Position numbers and translations under genes: made by a program
Assembly: GCA_013115135.1 (NCBI GenBank)
Contig: JABANP010000011.1
Coordinates: forward strand, 62,001 to 126,000
DNA length: 64,000 nt
Origin: Perkinsus olseni
Taxonomy: Eukaryota; Perkinsozoa; Perkinsida; Perkinsidae
Direction of reading: 5' to 3'
In this document: one piece after another, positions 54,425 to 64,000 of the stretch
How positions within the stretch are numbered: position 1 is the stretch's first letter
How the letters are laid out: every line of letters begins with the position of its first letter
The notes under the pieces: generated by a model
Seen by the model: the letters and a program-made list of their open reading frames with translations, nothing else
Database searches by the model: none
What the model was told of the DNA's origin: nothing

Positions 54425-55304
54425 TACCGTTAAGTTTGACTACACCATTTTCACGTCAGAGTTAAAGGACGTCAGTTCAGATGAAACAAAAGAAGCTTCT
54501 AAATATTCTTAATTCTAACGATTCCAAATAATTTTCGAGAAAATTATTCGGAATTATGAAGCAGAAGACGGTAACTTTAATTAAAAAAATTCTAGCCCTG
54601 AATTGGAGAATAAGTTCTACTTCGAGAATAATCTCAATTTGAAGCCGCGCGCTACGCGGGGCGTCACTTGCTAGATACACAGGAGCGACGCCGTGATGGA
54701 CTCGGACTGCAGTTTTTGTCTACCTCTGCACCTCTCAAGACGTGTCCCGGTTGTTCTTTGAGCCGGTTGCAAAACTTCGTCGCGAAGTGGTCGGCCAGCG
54801 ATGGTCTTCATTAGATACTTAACGGACATGGGTTATTCCACCATGTGCCATGACTGCGGCTTAACAGGGGATAGGGACACCGCAAGAGTCCACACAAGAG
54901 CGTTATCCATGGTAGTTCCATGTCGAGCAGCATGCTTGGGGAATCGAGTAAGAGAGCAAGTGACCAAGGTATTTGGTCAACATTCAACAAGGAGCGATGC
55001 GAGCCCATCACTAGGCCGATGATTCATAATCCCTTCCTTCCGAAAGCCCCTCTAGGCTTATGTCTATGTTAGACAGTCTATCGACTCTGTAACGCCACAG
55101 TGGTCAATGCTGGAAGGCCACGAGGATGAAAGGTTCAAGTGGGAGGATCTCGAGAGCACACGGGTCTCGGAGCCGCCTGCGTTCTGCGAAAGAAGCAGCT
55201 GTTTGACGTAGAAATATAGTTCTTATTGAAATCGACTATATCTCCTTTTTTCTATCATTGTATGGTTCGGTGATAGGGAGTGAGCGCGACGGGTGCCCAA
55301 GTCG
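54425..55304. other. Intergenic region with AT-rich hairpin segment
   Basis: The longest gap inside the array. Between about 54480 and 54640 the base composition is clearly more AT-rich than the surroundings, and 54521-54554 forms an inverted repeat with 16-nt arms (one mismatch) around a GA loop. A GC-rich palindrome (CCGCG-CGCTA-CGCGG) follows at 54645-54659. The frames at 54801-55022 on either strand show no domain. An old insertion is possible. Confidence 0.45.
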
Positions 55305-55465
55305 GCACCCAAGTCTCATGTTGTTGTCATATTGTGGGTATCGTTGGCATCTTCAAGGATACTGGAAGGTATTCGATTCGAGTGTATTCCTTCCTCCCTC
55401 AATGTTGCACTTCATCACCCCAACCCTCTTCCTCCTGGTGACTGCTCATGGCTTGAAGAGTGTAG
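55305..55465 (+). repeat. Duplicated 5' block (copy 2) of array genes 2 and 9
   Basis: Copy of 37891-38050; see that entry. It covers the probable promoter, ATG 55402 and the signal-peptide exon of gene 9. Confidence 0.75.
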
Positions 55466-58363
55466 GTCGGGCGGCTTCGACTCGCCCTCCCCGACTTCAT
55501 TCCGATAGTACAGCAAGACACTATGACAAGACGATTTCCATCTCAGGCGAGGCATAGTACACGAGGAGTATCTTCCTTCGAGCTGCGCGGGAAGCAGCAC
55601 CCAGTAAGTCTTCGTCCTCAGTCCGCGATCGGACGACTCATCACCTTCGCAACTCGTGCCGCACGAAACTAGCTTGACGAGTCGCCAGCGATAGGCCTTT
55701 TTTCGTTTTCAGACGCCTAGACCGAGAGCGAGATCACTCCCGGATGTGACCAAGGTAGCCCATGCCGACTAGCATCCCAACCGTTCCAGGAATGTATGTG
55801 CTATTAGCCGTCTTCGCCCCAACGCGATGAAAGACAAAGAAACAGCTCTCCAGACACTGAGTACGAAGAGGCGCTCAAAGAATTCTACAAATTCGAAGAA
55901 GAGTTGAAGAGGACCTCTGTGAGATGCTCTCGGGAATCGTTTCCCTCGATGGTTCCTCATGATTACCATTTTGTCAGAGACGAGATTCTTACACCGATGC
56001 CGACAACGAGAGGGATGGAAGCGCAGTCCACGGCGACCGATACGGAACGTGACCACTCACTTTCGGGAGAGACTGAAGATGACTTACTGGAAGAAATTGG
56101 TGAATCATACGGCGAGGTGGGCTGCTGCTGCAGCAGGAGGAGAAGGAGTCGAATCGAATGGGCCTAGCGCATGACGATGCTGATATGCACGCTTCTCTCG
56201 TAGGAGCATCTTCCGGGACATGAAGGGCTGATAAGATCACTCTCTAAGGAGGATCTGCGAGAGTTGGATCCCTTATCCAAGAACGTGAGCTCAACTGTCC
56301 TCTGATACGTCCCGACAATACCTCTCATCAGGGCGGTACCTCTGATAGCGAGGAAAGCAGTATTGGCTCTGGGGTAGTAGACCACTCCTCCTCCTCCTCC
56401 TGCTAGCCTGGACTTGCAAATCGTCGTCCACTGCGTCTGCTGTCTATAGACGCTATAGACTAATCTTGTGTCATCTCAGAGCCCCGCCGGTGACTCTACC
56501 ATGAACAATGGCTTTTGGATCTCTTCGTCTGAGGTATGTTCCATCGCTTGTGCGGCATTGCTCTCTTTCCTCTCACAAATTCTTAATCTCCTCGCTCTCG
56601 GCCACCGGCCTGCCAGCAGCCGCTGAATGAATTAAAGATGTTTTTCTCGATCAGGGATTGGATACGGATACAACCCGCAGTGGCCAATCATCCCCGAAGA
56701 CGAAACCGAATGTAAGTATTCACAACGACTCTTCCCCTAGCGGACCTTCGTCTCAGTTAATACGTCACCCAAGTCAAGAGCCCATGCTGCCTTACAGATC
56801 ACTCTTAGTACCAGGAAAGGGGAATACTTTGAAGGTAGTCCGGTAGGAGCAGCAGCGTAGTCGATGCAGCGTCTCAGAGCGGCGTCTTCGCTCCACCATC
56901 ATTAATGGATCCAAAGAAGACTGAGGTAGCGGTTGTTCGTCCAACATCAACAACAATGCACCGGAAAGGCGTTACTGAATAACCCTTCTTCCGAGTCGCT
57001 TCGACTGACTGATGTGTCCCTCAGGAACCACCGAACGACTTCGCTATGGAGGATTACATGATACGCTTCACCAGGCCGAGAGTTGGACAGGAGCTTGGGA
57101 TTGAGGAGTTGAAGTGTCCTCGTAGGAGCCAAGGCACTTTCACGGACTCCTTCGGCTTCGTATTCCCTGAAGGCCTTCGGTGAGTTCAAGACGTTTCCGC
57201 TGAAAACATCTCTGGTAGTGATGAACCGTTTTCGTGCCGTGCAGTCGTTTCAAGATGAGTTTTCCCGACTTCGACGGAGCACCTGCCCAGGAGCAAGTTT
57301 ACACCATACAGCAACAGACCAATCTTTTATCGGAGTCCTTGCGGCTACTTTACATCGGTACTGCTGCCAATCCAGAAGAGGCGAGGAAGCAGCCAGTAGA
57401 GGACACTACAGCTCTACTGCAACCCATAATGAAGGCTCTGTGTAGAATGGTACAAGATGATATCGATTCACATAAGTATGGTGCTGAATACAAGCTCTTG
57501 AAGGTGCGTACAACATAGCTGGTCAAAGGAAATTACCGTTGCTCAGGGCGTTCCTTTCATGAACATTGAGTACTTTACCGCTGAGAGTGGTAAGCGTCCA
57601 ACAGTGAGGGTAGTAGGCCAAGCAGCGACCAATGATACACCTTATCAACACACTCTCAGTTCACATCGGAGAAATTGCCGCCCGCGATGCTTCTCGCCAA
57701 CTCCGTTGACCCTACCAGTTTGAAGGTAGCAGGGTGCGATCATCTCGCACACCTGGTCCCTATGGTAGTCAACCTTGTCATCCTTAGGTAAACGTTCAAA
57801 GCCCCAAGAAGGGTCACCCGTTGTACGTGGTGAAGAATAAGGACTACTCTGTGGCGTTCGTCGCTCATAACAGTCGTTTGAGGGTCAACGCCATGTCCTG
57901 CCCTGGTGATCGCCACACCAAGAAGATCAGCTTCGCCAAGAAATCGGCAAAACCTGCGTAATGAACTCCTGGGTCGCGACTCGCCTTGAAACGAGCCTCA
58001 CACGTTTCCGATATCAGGTTGATGCCAGCTGAGTGGAAGCAGTTTGATCAGCTGAAGTCGCTCGGTGCATTGGAGTTCTCGATCATCGGTGATGCTGAGA
58101 GGAAAGTGATAGAAGCCGCAATCCGTTGGGTGTATGCTGGACTACCTCATATGGTTGAAGAGCCGACTGTGGCAAAGAAGAAGCAGAGAAGGTCGTTGAA
58201 TGGTGATACTGCGAATGGTATGTTTATTCAAACGTTTTGCCGAAGCCAACTGGTACCAGAGGAAGACGAACAGTCGAAGGACAGTGAGCCCAAGAAGAAA
58301 ACGGGAAGCTTTCATGCGGGCAAGATGTTCAAAAGGCTTCTCAGCAGGCCGAGTAGTGATTGA
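55402..58363 (+). CDS. Array gene 9 (type B): predicted secreted multi-unit protein
   Basis: The start at 55402 gives signal peptide MLHFITPTLFLLVTAHG, ending at a GTAGGT donor as in gene 2. Several short exons follow: RGVSSFELRGKQHP, PRPRARSLPDVTK, TEYEEALKEFYKFEEEL, SPAGDSTMNNGFWISSSE, GLDTDTTRSGQSSPKTKPN, and ITLSTRKGEYF. Recognisable unit modules then appear: EPPNDFAMEDYMIRFTRPRV, IEELKCPRRSQ, FGFVFPEGLR, FPDFDGAPAQEQVYTIQQQ and LSESLRLLYIGTAANPEE. The last unit has VPFMNIEYFTAES, EKLPPAMLLANSVDPTSLK, LYVVKNKDYSVAFVAHNS, AMSCPGDRHTKK, EWKQFDQLKSLGALEFSI and VIEAAIRWVYAGLPHMVEEP. It ends KMFKRLLSRPSSD at 58361-58363. It is longer and more diverged than its paralogues, and the early exons are the least certain. 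Confidence 0.6.
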
Positions 58364-58458
58364 AGCGTTGGCAGCAGCAGCAGCCCACACGATGGCATCG
58401 TCATGATCCTTTTTCTCTGGTCTGTGCATGAACTGATCGTCTCGTGTGTTGCATGTCT

Positions 58459-58907
58459 CCTTGCCACCCACTTGTTGTTCTCCTCGTGTTTTTGTGGTTG
58501 TTTATCACTCCGTCCAGCTCTGCGTTCATTCAAGTTCAGTATGCTGGTGGTCTCATCTATCGCGTCACATCCGGCCTCGAAAGCAGCGTACGGATATCAA
58601 ACGAAGAATCTCAGCCTCCCTTGGCCATCCGCCTTTCACGCCGTCAAGCATTTGATCTGTACCTCATTACCTACGAGCGCCACAAAGTATTCGCGTGTGC
58701 TTCTCCATAAGAGTAACTCTTAAAGAGTACGTTTTTCTTTGCCCGTACCCTGGCACACAACCATGCTGTTACCAGCTTACTCATAGTATCATCCTCTGTG
58801 ATACTATTGAGTGTGGTCTTGCAACTACTCAAACGAGCGTTCTCGCCAACCACTTCGATTTCGAAGGGCAGGTGAAGCGTTCCACCCAAGGATGCATGTT
58901 GGCATAG
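58459..58907 (+). CDS. Small secreted or membrane protein, exon structure unsettled
   Basis: The start at 58459 gives a strong signal peptide (MSPCHPLVVLLVFLWLFITP) followed by SSSAFIQVQYAGGLIYRV and a frame open to a stop at about 58710. A donor at 58687 (GTATTC) could splice to about 58729, giving either a second hydrophobic segment (LLIVSSSVILLSVVLQLL) or, in another frame, a tail with HSIILCDTIECGLATT to 58907. No similarity to the array family was noticed apart from the leader. It is the last plus-strand gene before the convergent separase gene. Confidence 0.35.
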
Positions 58908-59171
58908 TGCCCGCTTCTACAGGTGTGATTGACTGGCGGTGGTAAATGAACTCTATCTATTATGTACTGACCCGCTGAGTCAAGAGGGCCATTAGTGCTT
59001 GCGGTCTCTTGTGTTCGGCTCGAGGTTTGGCGCGCGCGGTAAGAACCACTGCTCTTGTCATTGGCCCAGTCCTCGCACCTCTTCAGAACGCTGAGGTGAA
59101 CAACCCAGAGAAACAGTCGCTCTAGCACAGCACTTGGCAACTCTGTACAAGCTGGTACGATGTGAGAAACT
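58908..59171. other. Convergent intergenic region
   Basis: Lies between the 3' ends of the plus-strand small gene and the minus-strand separase. No feature is identified. Confidence 0.4.
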
Positions 59172-62100
59172 TTATATCATCAGACATGACAATGTACTTA
59201 AATGATACGGCTTGCATAACACACAAATGCTCCTCCAGACAGCAGCTCCCAGCTTGACCTTACTCCGGGCTCGCCTCGCTGACGTCGGTAAGTCGGTTGA
59301 TCGGCTGACATCTGTGTCTCGCTCATTAGAAGTAACACACCACGTCCGCAATATCTCCATGCTGAACAAGTCGCACTCCCGGCCAAGAACTTCCCAGAGT
59401 GTACCGACGACACGGGCGCTTCCCTCCAACTAGGTAGTGATGAGCAGGAGGAGTGGCCTCGAACCTACGACAACGCGAGAAGGGCGAGCGAATCCAAGTT
59501 TCTCACTAACCTGCTGTTGAGTCCTTCAGTGTCTGGTGAGCGCACCGAGGCACAACCCATAAGTAAAGCGTCTGCGCGTAGGGCCTAGCAGAAGGGAGGG
59601 GTGAGGATGCCAGAGTGCGCTTCAATCTACCCGCTTCTCCATTCCGCTAGTGGACCAATACTGCCCACCGCCACTGTGGCCCACGTACAGAAAAACCTGC
59701 CGAGTCGCCAACGCTGCGATAACATCTTCAACCGGAGGCTCAGCGCCTGAAGACTGATACAACAAAAACGCAAAAACAGTGGTCTCTCACCAGCTTGTCC
59801 CTTCCAAAAGTCATTAGCCAACAGCGGCTCAAGTTTCTTGTTTGACTTGTTGAGATCGCCGCTGGGGTCCGAGCACGTAATAGCCTCCATTGCCCTGTGC
59901 TGGACGAGCCTCGGTCGCATCCGACAACAGCAGGTTGATGGAGCCTCCTCTCACCACTGGATGCTCCCTGAAAACTGCCGAGATGCCCCCCACTGAAGAC
60001 GGTACAGTTACCCTGTGAACATGAACTCAATCGGCAAGTTCATCAAACACGGTGCGAGGAACAAGTAGAGTGGTGAAGGTCGAGAGCCACTGGCGGACGT
60101 GAGGGATCTGCAAAAATCGTGCTTCAACAGCCTCTGGAGGACTTGCCTTCCCACCTCTCGTTGATGGCATCAAACTCGAGAACAGCACGGATCGCCTGGG
60201 TTGCCTTCCGACGTGCGAGTGGCTCGGGCAAGCTGTCGAGCGACTCCAAGTAAGCCTCAGGCGACGTGCAGCCGCCCTCCTCTGCTAGCAGCAGCGCAGA
60301 CCAGTCGCCGAAAAGATCTTTCTTTAAACGCTGCAATGCCTTCTGCGCTCTTCTCTCGTAGTCTTCCCGATTCCGCCAAAATTTCTGGCCGTCCTGCTTC
60401 GACTCGACAGCGAGGCGGACATCAGCAATGTTATCCGCTATAACTCCATCGAAACCAGCCGCGGCTCGGAGCACCGATTCAGGAGGGGCTCGGGAGGGGG
60501 AGCCAAGAAGCATCGACCTGATGGGAGGTATTGCTATCTATCAGAGCGATGGAATGAATGGCGCACCCCAAGGGAATCTCCGCAGCATCCAGAACTTTCC
60601 GAGATGATCTTGCTCTATGAAGACCGCGTTGAAGCAGACAGGACGACAGCTAGAATCAACTTCATGCGGCCAAGCGGATTCGCACAGTCTACGAAGGAAT
60701 CTTGCAGGAAAGAATGCTAGAGGTGGTTTGACTGGTAAGTGCTACTCTCGTCGCTGAAGGCGATGGCGAATGAAAGCGGGCAGATCGTTATCGGATGCCC
60801 TTTCTGAGCATCGATACTCCGACAGCATAAACAGCGCTGCTCTTGAGGACCATGAAACTGAGAGCAGACGCCAGTCACTCGCCGAGGGTCAACACGTCTG
60901 CAACATCGTGCAGAGGATCGGACTACTTGCCTGCAGTGACAGCGGCTTCGGCCAAGAAATTCCTAATCCGTACTCTCTCCTTTTTCGGAACTTTGCAAAG
61001 CAACAGGTCGCCGAGTAGAGCGAGCAGCAGCTTGCCGCTCCTTCGAGATAGCCAGGCGTTCTCAGCGTCCACCACTGCTCTGTTGAGGCATGATCTTGCT
61101 ATCTCGACCAGTCTCGCTGTTTTCTCAATGTACGGACAACACTCTTTGTACTGTCTATTCTCCCATTGACGTTCTGTGATGGCGTTAGGCCGTGGTTGTC
61201 TCTGACCCTCTGCGTCACCAACGCGCAGTAAACTTTCCACGCACCCGCCGCAGACTACGCGCGCTGGACGAGCGTCGCATCGATCGCTGTGGAGGCTCTC
61301 AGCTCTGTGGATCTCACTTGCGAGCGAGGGATGATCACGCTTCAACCAAGGGTATTCGAAGATGCCCTTGTCAGTCTGATAACACCCGACTAGCTGAACG
61401 GCCAGCGGCGTCCACCCACCACCTCGTCAGTGATGCTTCTAGCAAACTCATCAGCCACCGTCCGAATGACCTCGTTGGGGCAAGCAGCGCACTTCCGGTA
61501 AAAGAACAGAGCCCCTCGTTTGGAGCCCATCTCATCGTGGGCGATCCCTGTCAGCAGAGGGCTGCTCTGTACGCGGTCACCACCTGATGCGCATCTTGCC
61601 ATAACAAAGGGCAGGGAGTTCCTCACCCTCCATGCCCCCGATCCGCCGCAATCGCTCTCCTCATCGAAGAGCTGCCTCGAGATGGCGTCCGAGCCGCTGG
61701 TGAAAAGCCTCTCATCCGCCGGCGGCCAATGGAGGAGACGCAACTGAGCGGCATTCTGGCGAGATAGGCAGTCCTGTAAGGCCTCACCAATCTGAGACCA
61801 AGGGCTGCCCGTAGAACTGCCGCTAGGCCCTTGCAGTGGAGCCACTCCAGCACGGCCATTAGTAGCCGTGGCCGCTTCCACCCTTCGTCATCGAGCACGT
61901 CGAGGACATTGCTGCTGAGGTCTTGGACGCTCGTGGAGGTCCACAAGTTTATTGCGGAATCGGTGACGTGGGGAAGCCAGAGATCATCAGAGAGGCTGTC
62001 GCCATGAGAGCGTATGTCGTGATAGAGGCTTGACTTGAGCACACGAAGGAAGGGACTGATTGGGCGGGAGGGAAGGCTCAGGTGTGCAGTGGACACGACG

Positions 62101-63760
62101 AGCCTAGACGGTCACCTTTCAGAGCTGCCCATAAGGACTATGCATGCTGCCTGTATTTGCACGATATCTTCATACACTGTGTGGTGAGGGTAGTGCTAGA
62201 TGAAAAATCAACTTGGATAAATTACAACACCCCACGGCTGCGATTCTTCTGGAGTCGAGGAGCTGTGGAGGATATGCAGTAGACCGGACTTCGAACCATT
62301 GCTGCCATCACCTCTATGTCCCGTGCCATAGTCGCATCCACTCCTGTGAGTTCTCCTAACAGCGGTATGAGGACGGACCTCACCCTGGAATTTTCGAACT
62401 CCAGCTGCGCTGCAGCGGCCGCCTTGGACAACAGAATCGAGCACAGCGTAATTCTGATGCGATCAGAGAGGGTTGAATCGTCGATAGGAGGCCAGGAAGA
62501 AAGTCCAGGGGCATCTGACGGACCCATCGGCGGGTCTGCGAGGCCGTGTCGGCTACCTACGTAAGCTAACAGCTTGCAGGAGTCGTACATCGCCATGTCG
62601 ACCACGACTTCCTCGTGCAGCAGCAGCTCCCGTATTGGTCTCTGTAGAGCCCTGATAGCCCCGTCGCCAGTCGCCGATCTTGAAAGTAACGGCGAGAGAA
62701 GAGCTAGGGCAATATGGCCTACCGTGCAACAGTACGCAGTCTGATGATGTTGGTCATGATATTATCAGATGAAGGCGAAGCGACGAGGTCCTCGGACATG
62801 AGCAACGATAGTGTTGTGAAGATCTCATCTTTTGTCCTCGGACTCTTCTCGCAAGGGGCCAGCGACCACAGCGGCTGCGACACAAACGTATCGAGCGTCC
62901 ACGCAGCAGCGCACGACAGTCTCTACCCGAGGAGTCGGAGGCCCGACGAGAGTCGAAAGTCTGAAAATCTGCTCAGGACGGGTAGATCGCAGTTGGCCAA
63001 GTCATTCTCGTTACCAAGCAGTTTACTGGAAATACTCTCTGCGAGACGGGTGATCGGTTCGAACTTGTTAGGTGACTGTATTTCTATTTTGATTTCCTTG
63101 AGGTATGATTCATGATTAAACTCTGGCCTTAAAAATAATGCTGTCCGTGGAGGCCTTGTGGCCTGACGGCTCGGCGGCCTTTGAGCGAGAGAGAGGACGT
63201 CCTATGCTCATCAAAATCGCCCCCATACAATACAGTACACGTCATGGTTTCTAGTTCTCATGCACATCCATCTTTCTTTGTTCTCACATGATATCGCTTA
63301 CGAGTTAGCATTTCTCGATAATAATCTATGCGTTGATACACCTCAAACACTCGCCGGAGTTCGGAATCAAGAGCGTACACGAGGGTGAGCGAACGCCCTC
63401 CTCACCAAGACTGGCTAGATCCGTGCCATGGCTGCCACCCACCAGCCTCGCTATTCGTGCGCCCAGCAAAGAGCCTGGCAGGGCTGGCATCACTTCGTTC
63501 TCGGTCTTCCCAGAGGCCAGCGATCTCAGCCTCAGCCGGAGCCCCTGCGGTTTTAGTTGAACTGCTTTGCAGACAGCCCGACGACTCTTCGAATTCAGCG
63601 AGCCCTGACGCGTGAACGGTCGCTTGCGTCGGCGCCTGAGAGGGATTACCGCAGGAAGGTCCTTGATGATGGCGTGGAGGAGCTCCTCAAGCTGCTGTGC
63701 ATGGTGGGTGCGAGATAGCTCGGTAAGCTTGTCGACGACAGTCGGGGAGCCGTCACTCAT
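59172..63760 (-). CDS. ESP1: Separase (peptidase C50)
   Basis: The caspase-like endopeptidase that cleaves cohesin at anaphase. The likely start at 63760 reads MSDGSPTVVDKLTELSRTHH. The N-terminal two thirds are helical and poorly conserved (for example DLANCDLPVLSRFSDFRLS near 62950, LSSNVLDVLDDEGWKRPRLL near 61890, and CCPYIEKTARLVEIARSCLN near 61100). The catalytic part is clear. The pre-catalytic helix FWRNREDYERRAQKALQRL near 60360 is followed by FGDWSALLLAEEGG; LDPSGDLNKSNKKLEPLL near 59850; the catalytic His in LYVGHSGGGQYW (His codon 59678-59676); the catalytic Cys in LLMGCASV (Cys codon 59554-59552); and EGSARVVGTLWEVLGRECDL then FSMEILRTW, which matches the family GSPAVVANLWDVTDxDIDRFS. 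The stop is at 59172. Compared with the usual YxGHGSGEQY and LMGCSS, the residues next to His and Cys are altered, but the dyad is kept. It faces the plus-strand block convergently. Confidence 0.86.
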
Positions 63761-64000
63761 GAATGGAGGGATCGATGAGGGAAGACCAGGTCCCGGAGGA
63801 TTGACAACGCAGACCACGGGAAGGCCAGACTGTAGCTAATTCGTGGTGAGGGATTATGACAGGTCTAAGGCGATCTCCAGCCTATGATGGGCCACCTTAA
63901 AGGCACTCGGTGACGGAGGCGCCCCTCACACGCAACACGACCTACCCTCAGTGAACGGTGAGGAGCCTTCATCGCCCTTCACACGACGGCAGGGCACGAG
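63761..64000. other. Probable upstream region of separase
   Basis: The frame continues open a little upstream of 63760 (to 63817), but MSDGSPT looks like the natural start. No other gene is visible before the window ends. Confidence 0.35.

Noticed and set aside
35826..58363. BTB/POZ-like similarity of the VEAAIRWLYTGL helix
   Set aside because: The helix resembles the BTB LLxYLYTG segment, but the rest of the BTB fold is missing and every gene starts with a signal peptide, which does not suit a BTB protein.
1..64000. Dinoflagellate-type spliced-leader gene or relic
   Set aside because: I looked for the leader core ending TTGGCTCAAG on both strands and found no match.
1..64000. CRISPR arrays, bacterial operons or insertion sequences
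   Set aside because: No regularly spaced direct repeats and no Shine-Dalgarno-linked frames; genes are spliced, so the DNA is eukaryotic.

Overview
The window is nuclear DNA of an intron-dense unicellular eukaryote with roughly balanced base composition. Nearly every recognisable gene is cut by short GT-AG introns, mostly 45-80 nt (an SR-protein gene carries introns of 51, 51, 58, 58, 54 and 125 nt). The gene set (divergent alpha-tubulin, SPX-fused anion transporter, Hrq1-type helicase, atlastin-like GTPase, pecanex-like protein, separase, Rab prenyltransferase beta subunit) together with co-directional gene blocks suggests an alveolate protist, possibly Perkinsus-like. That taxonomic guess is inference; no rRNA or spliced-leader sequence is present to settle it.

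Layout. Recognised genes from 2 to 19.8 kb are on the minus strand: an SR splicing factor (2.35-3.67 kb), a divergent alpha-tubulin (3.79-6.53), a ubiquitin-like-domain protein (6.68-7.21), an unrecognised protein (8.84-9.98), a pecanex-like membrane protein (10.65-13.80), an atlastin/GBP-like ER GTPase (14.5-17.85), a hypothetical protein (18.0-18.4) and a pepsin-like aspartic protease (18.5-19.78). A divergent intergenic region (19.8-20.3) separates these from genes on the plus strand: a small hypothetical gene, an SPX-DASS transporter (20.8-24.2), a TPR protein (24.4-26.86), two small unknown genes, Rab geranylgeranyltransferase beta (28.1-29.2), a small unknown gene and an Hrq1/DUF1998 helicase (30.65-34.82). 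The last 5 kb hold a separase on the minus strand (59.17-63.76), converging on the plus block.

The most striking part is 35.8-58.4 kb: nine consecutive plus-strand genes of one paralogous family that I do not recognise. Each begins with a signal peptide and most appear to carry two copies of the same multi-exon unit, with conserved modules, intron positions and intron phase. Two subtypes are visible. Type A genes (1, 7, 8) share a conserved block of about 60-100 bp after the stop codon. Type B genes (2-6, 9) include near-duplicate pairs (3/6 and the 5' ends of 2/9). This is a lineage-specific tandem expansion of predicted secreted proteins and the best candidate for an undescribed system here.

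Several conserved exons, in the array and in the Rab prenyltransferase gene, need a one-nucleotide shift to keep the conserved reading frame, and two genes have an in-frame TAG inside conserved-looking coding sequence. These could be assembly indels, pseudogenisation, unusually short introns or recoding; the sequence alone cannot decide. Exon boundaries were inferred by eye from splice signals and frame continuity, so gene spans are more reliable than individual exon ends.
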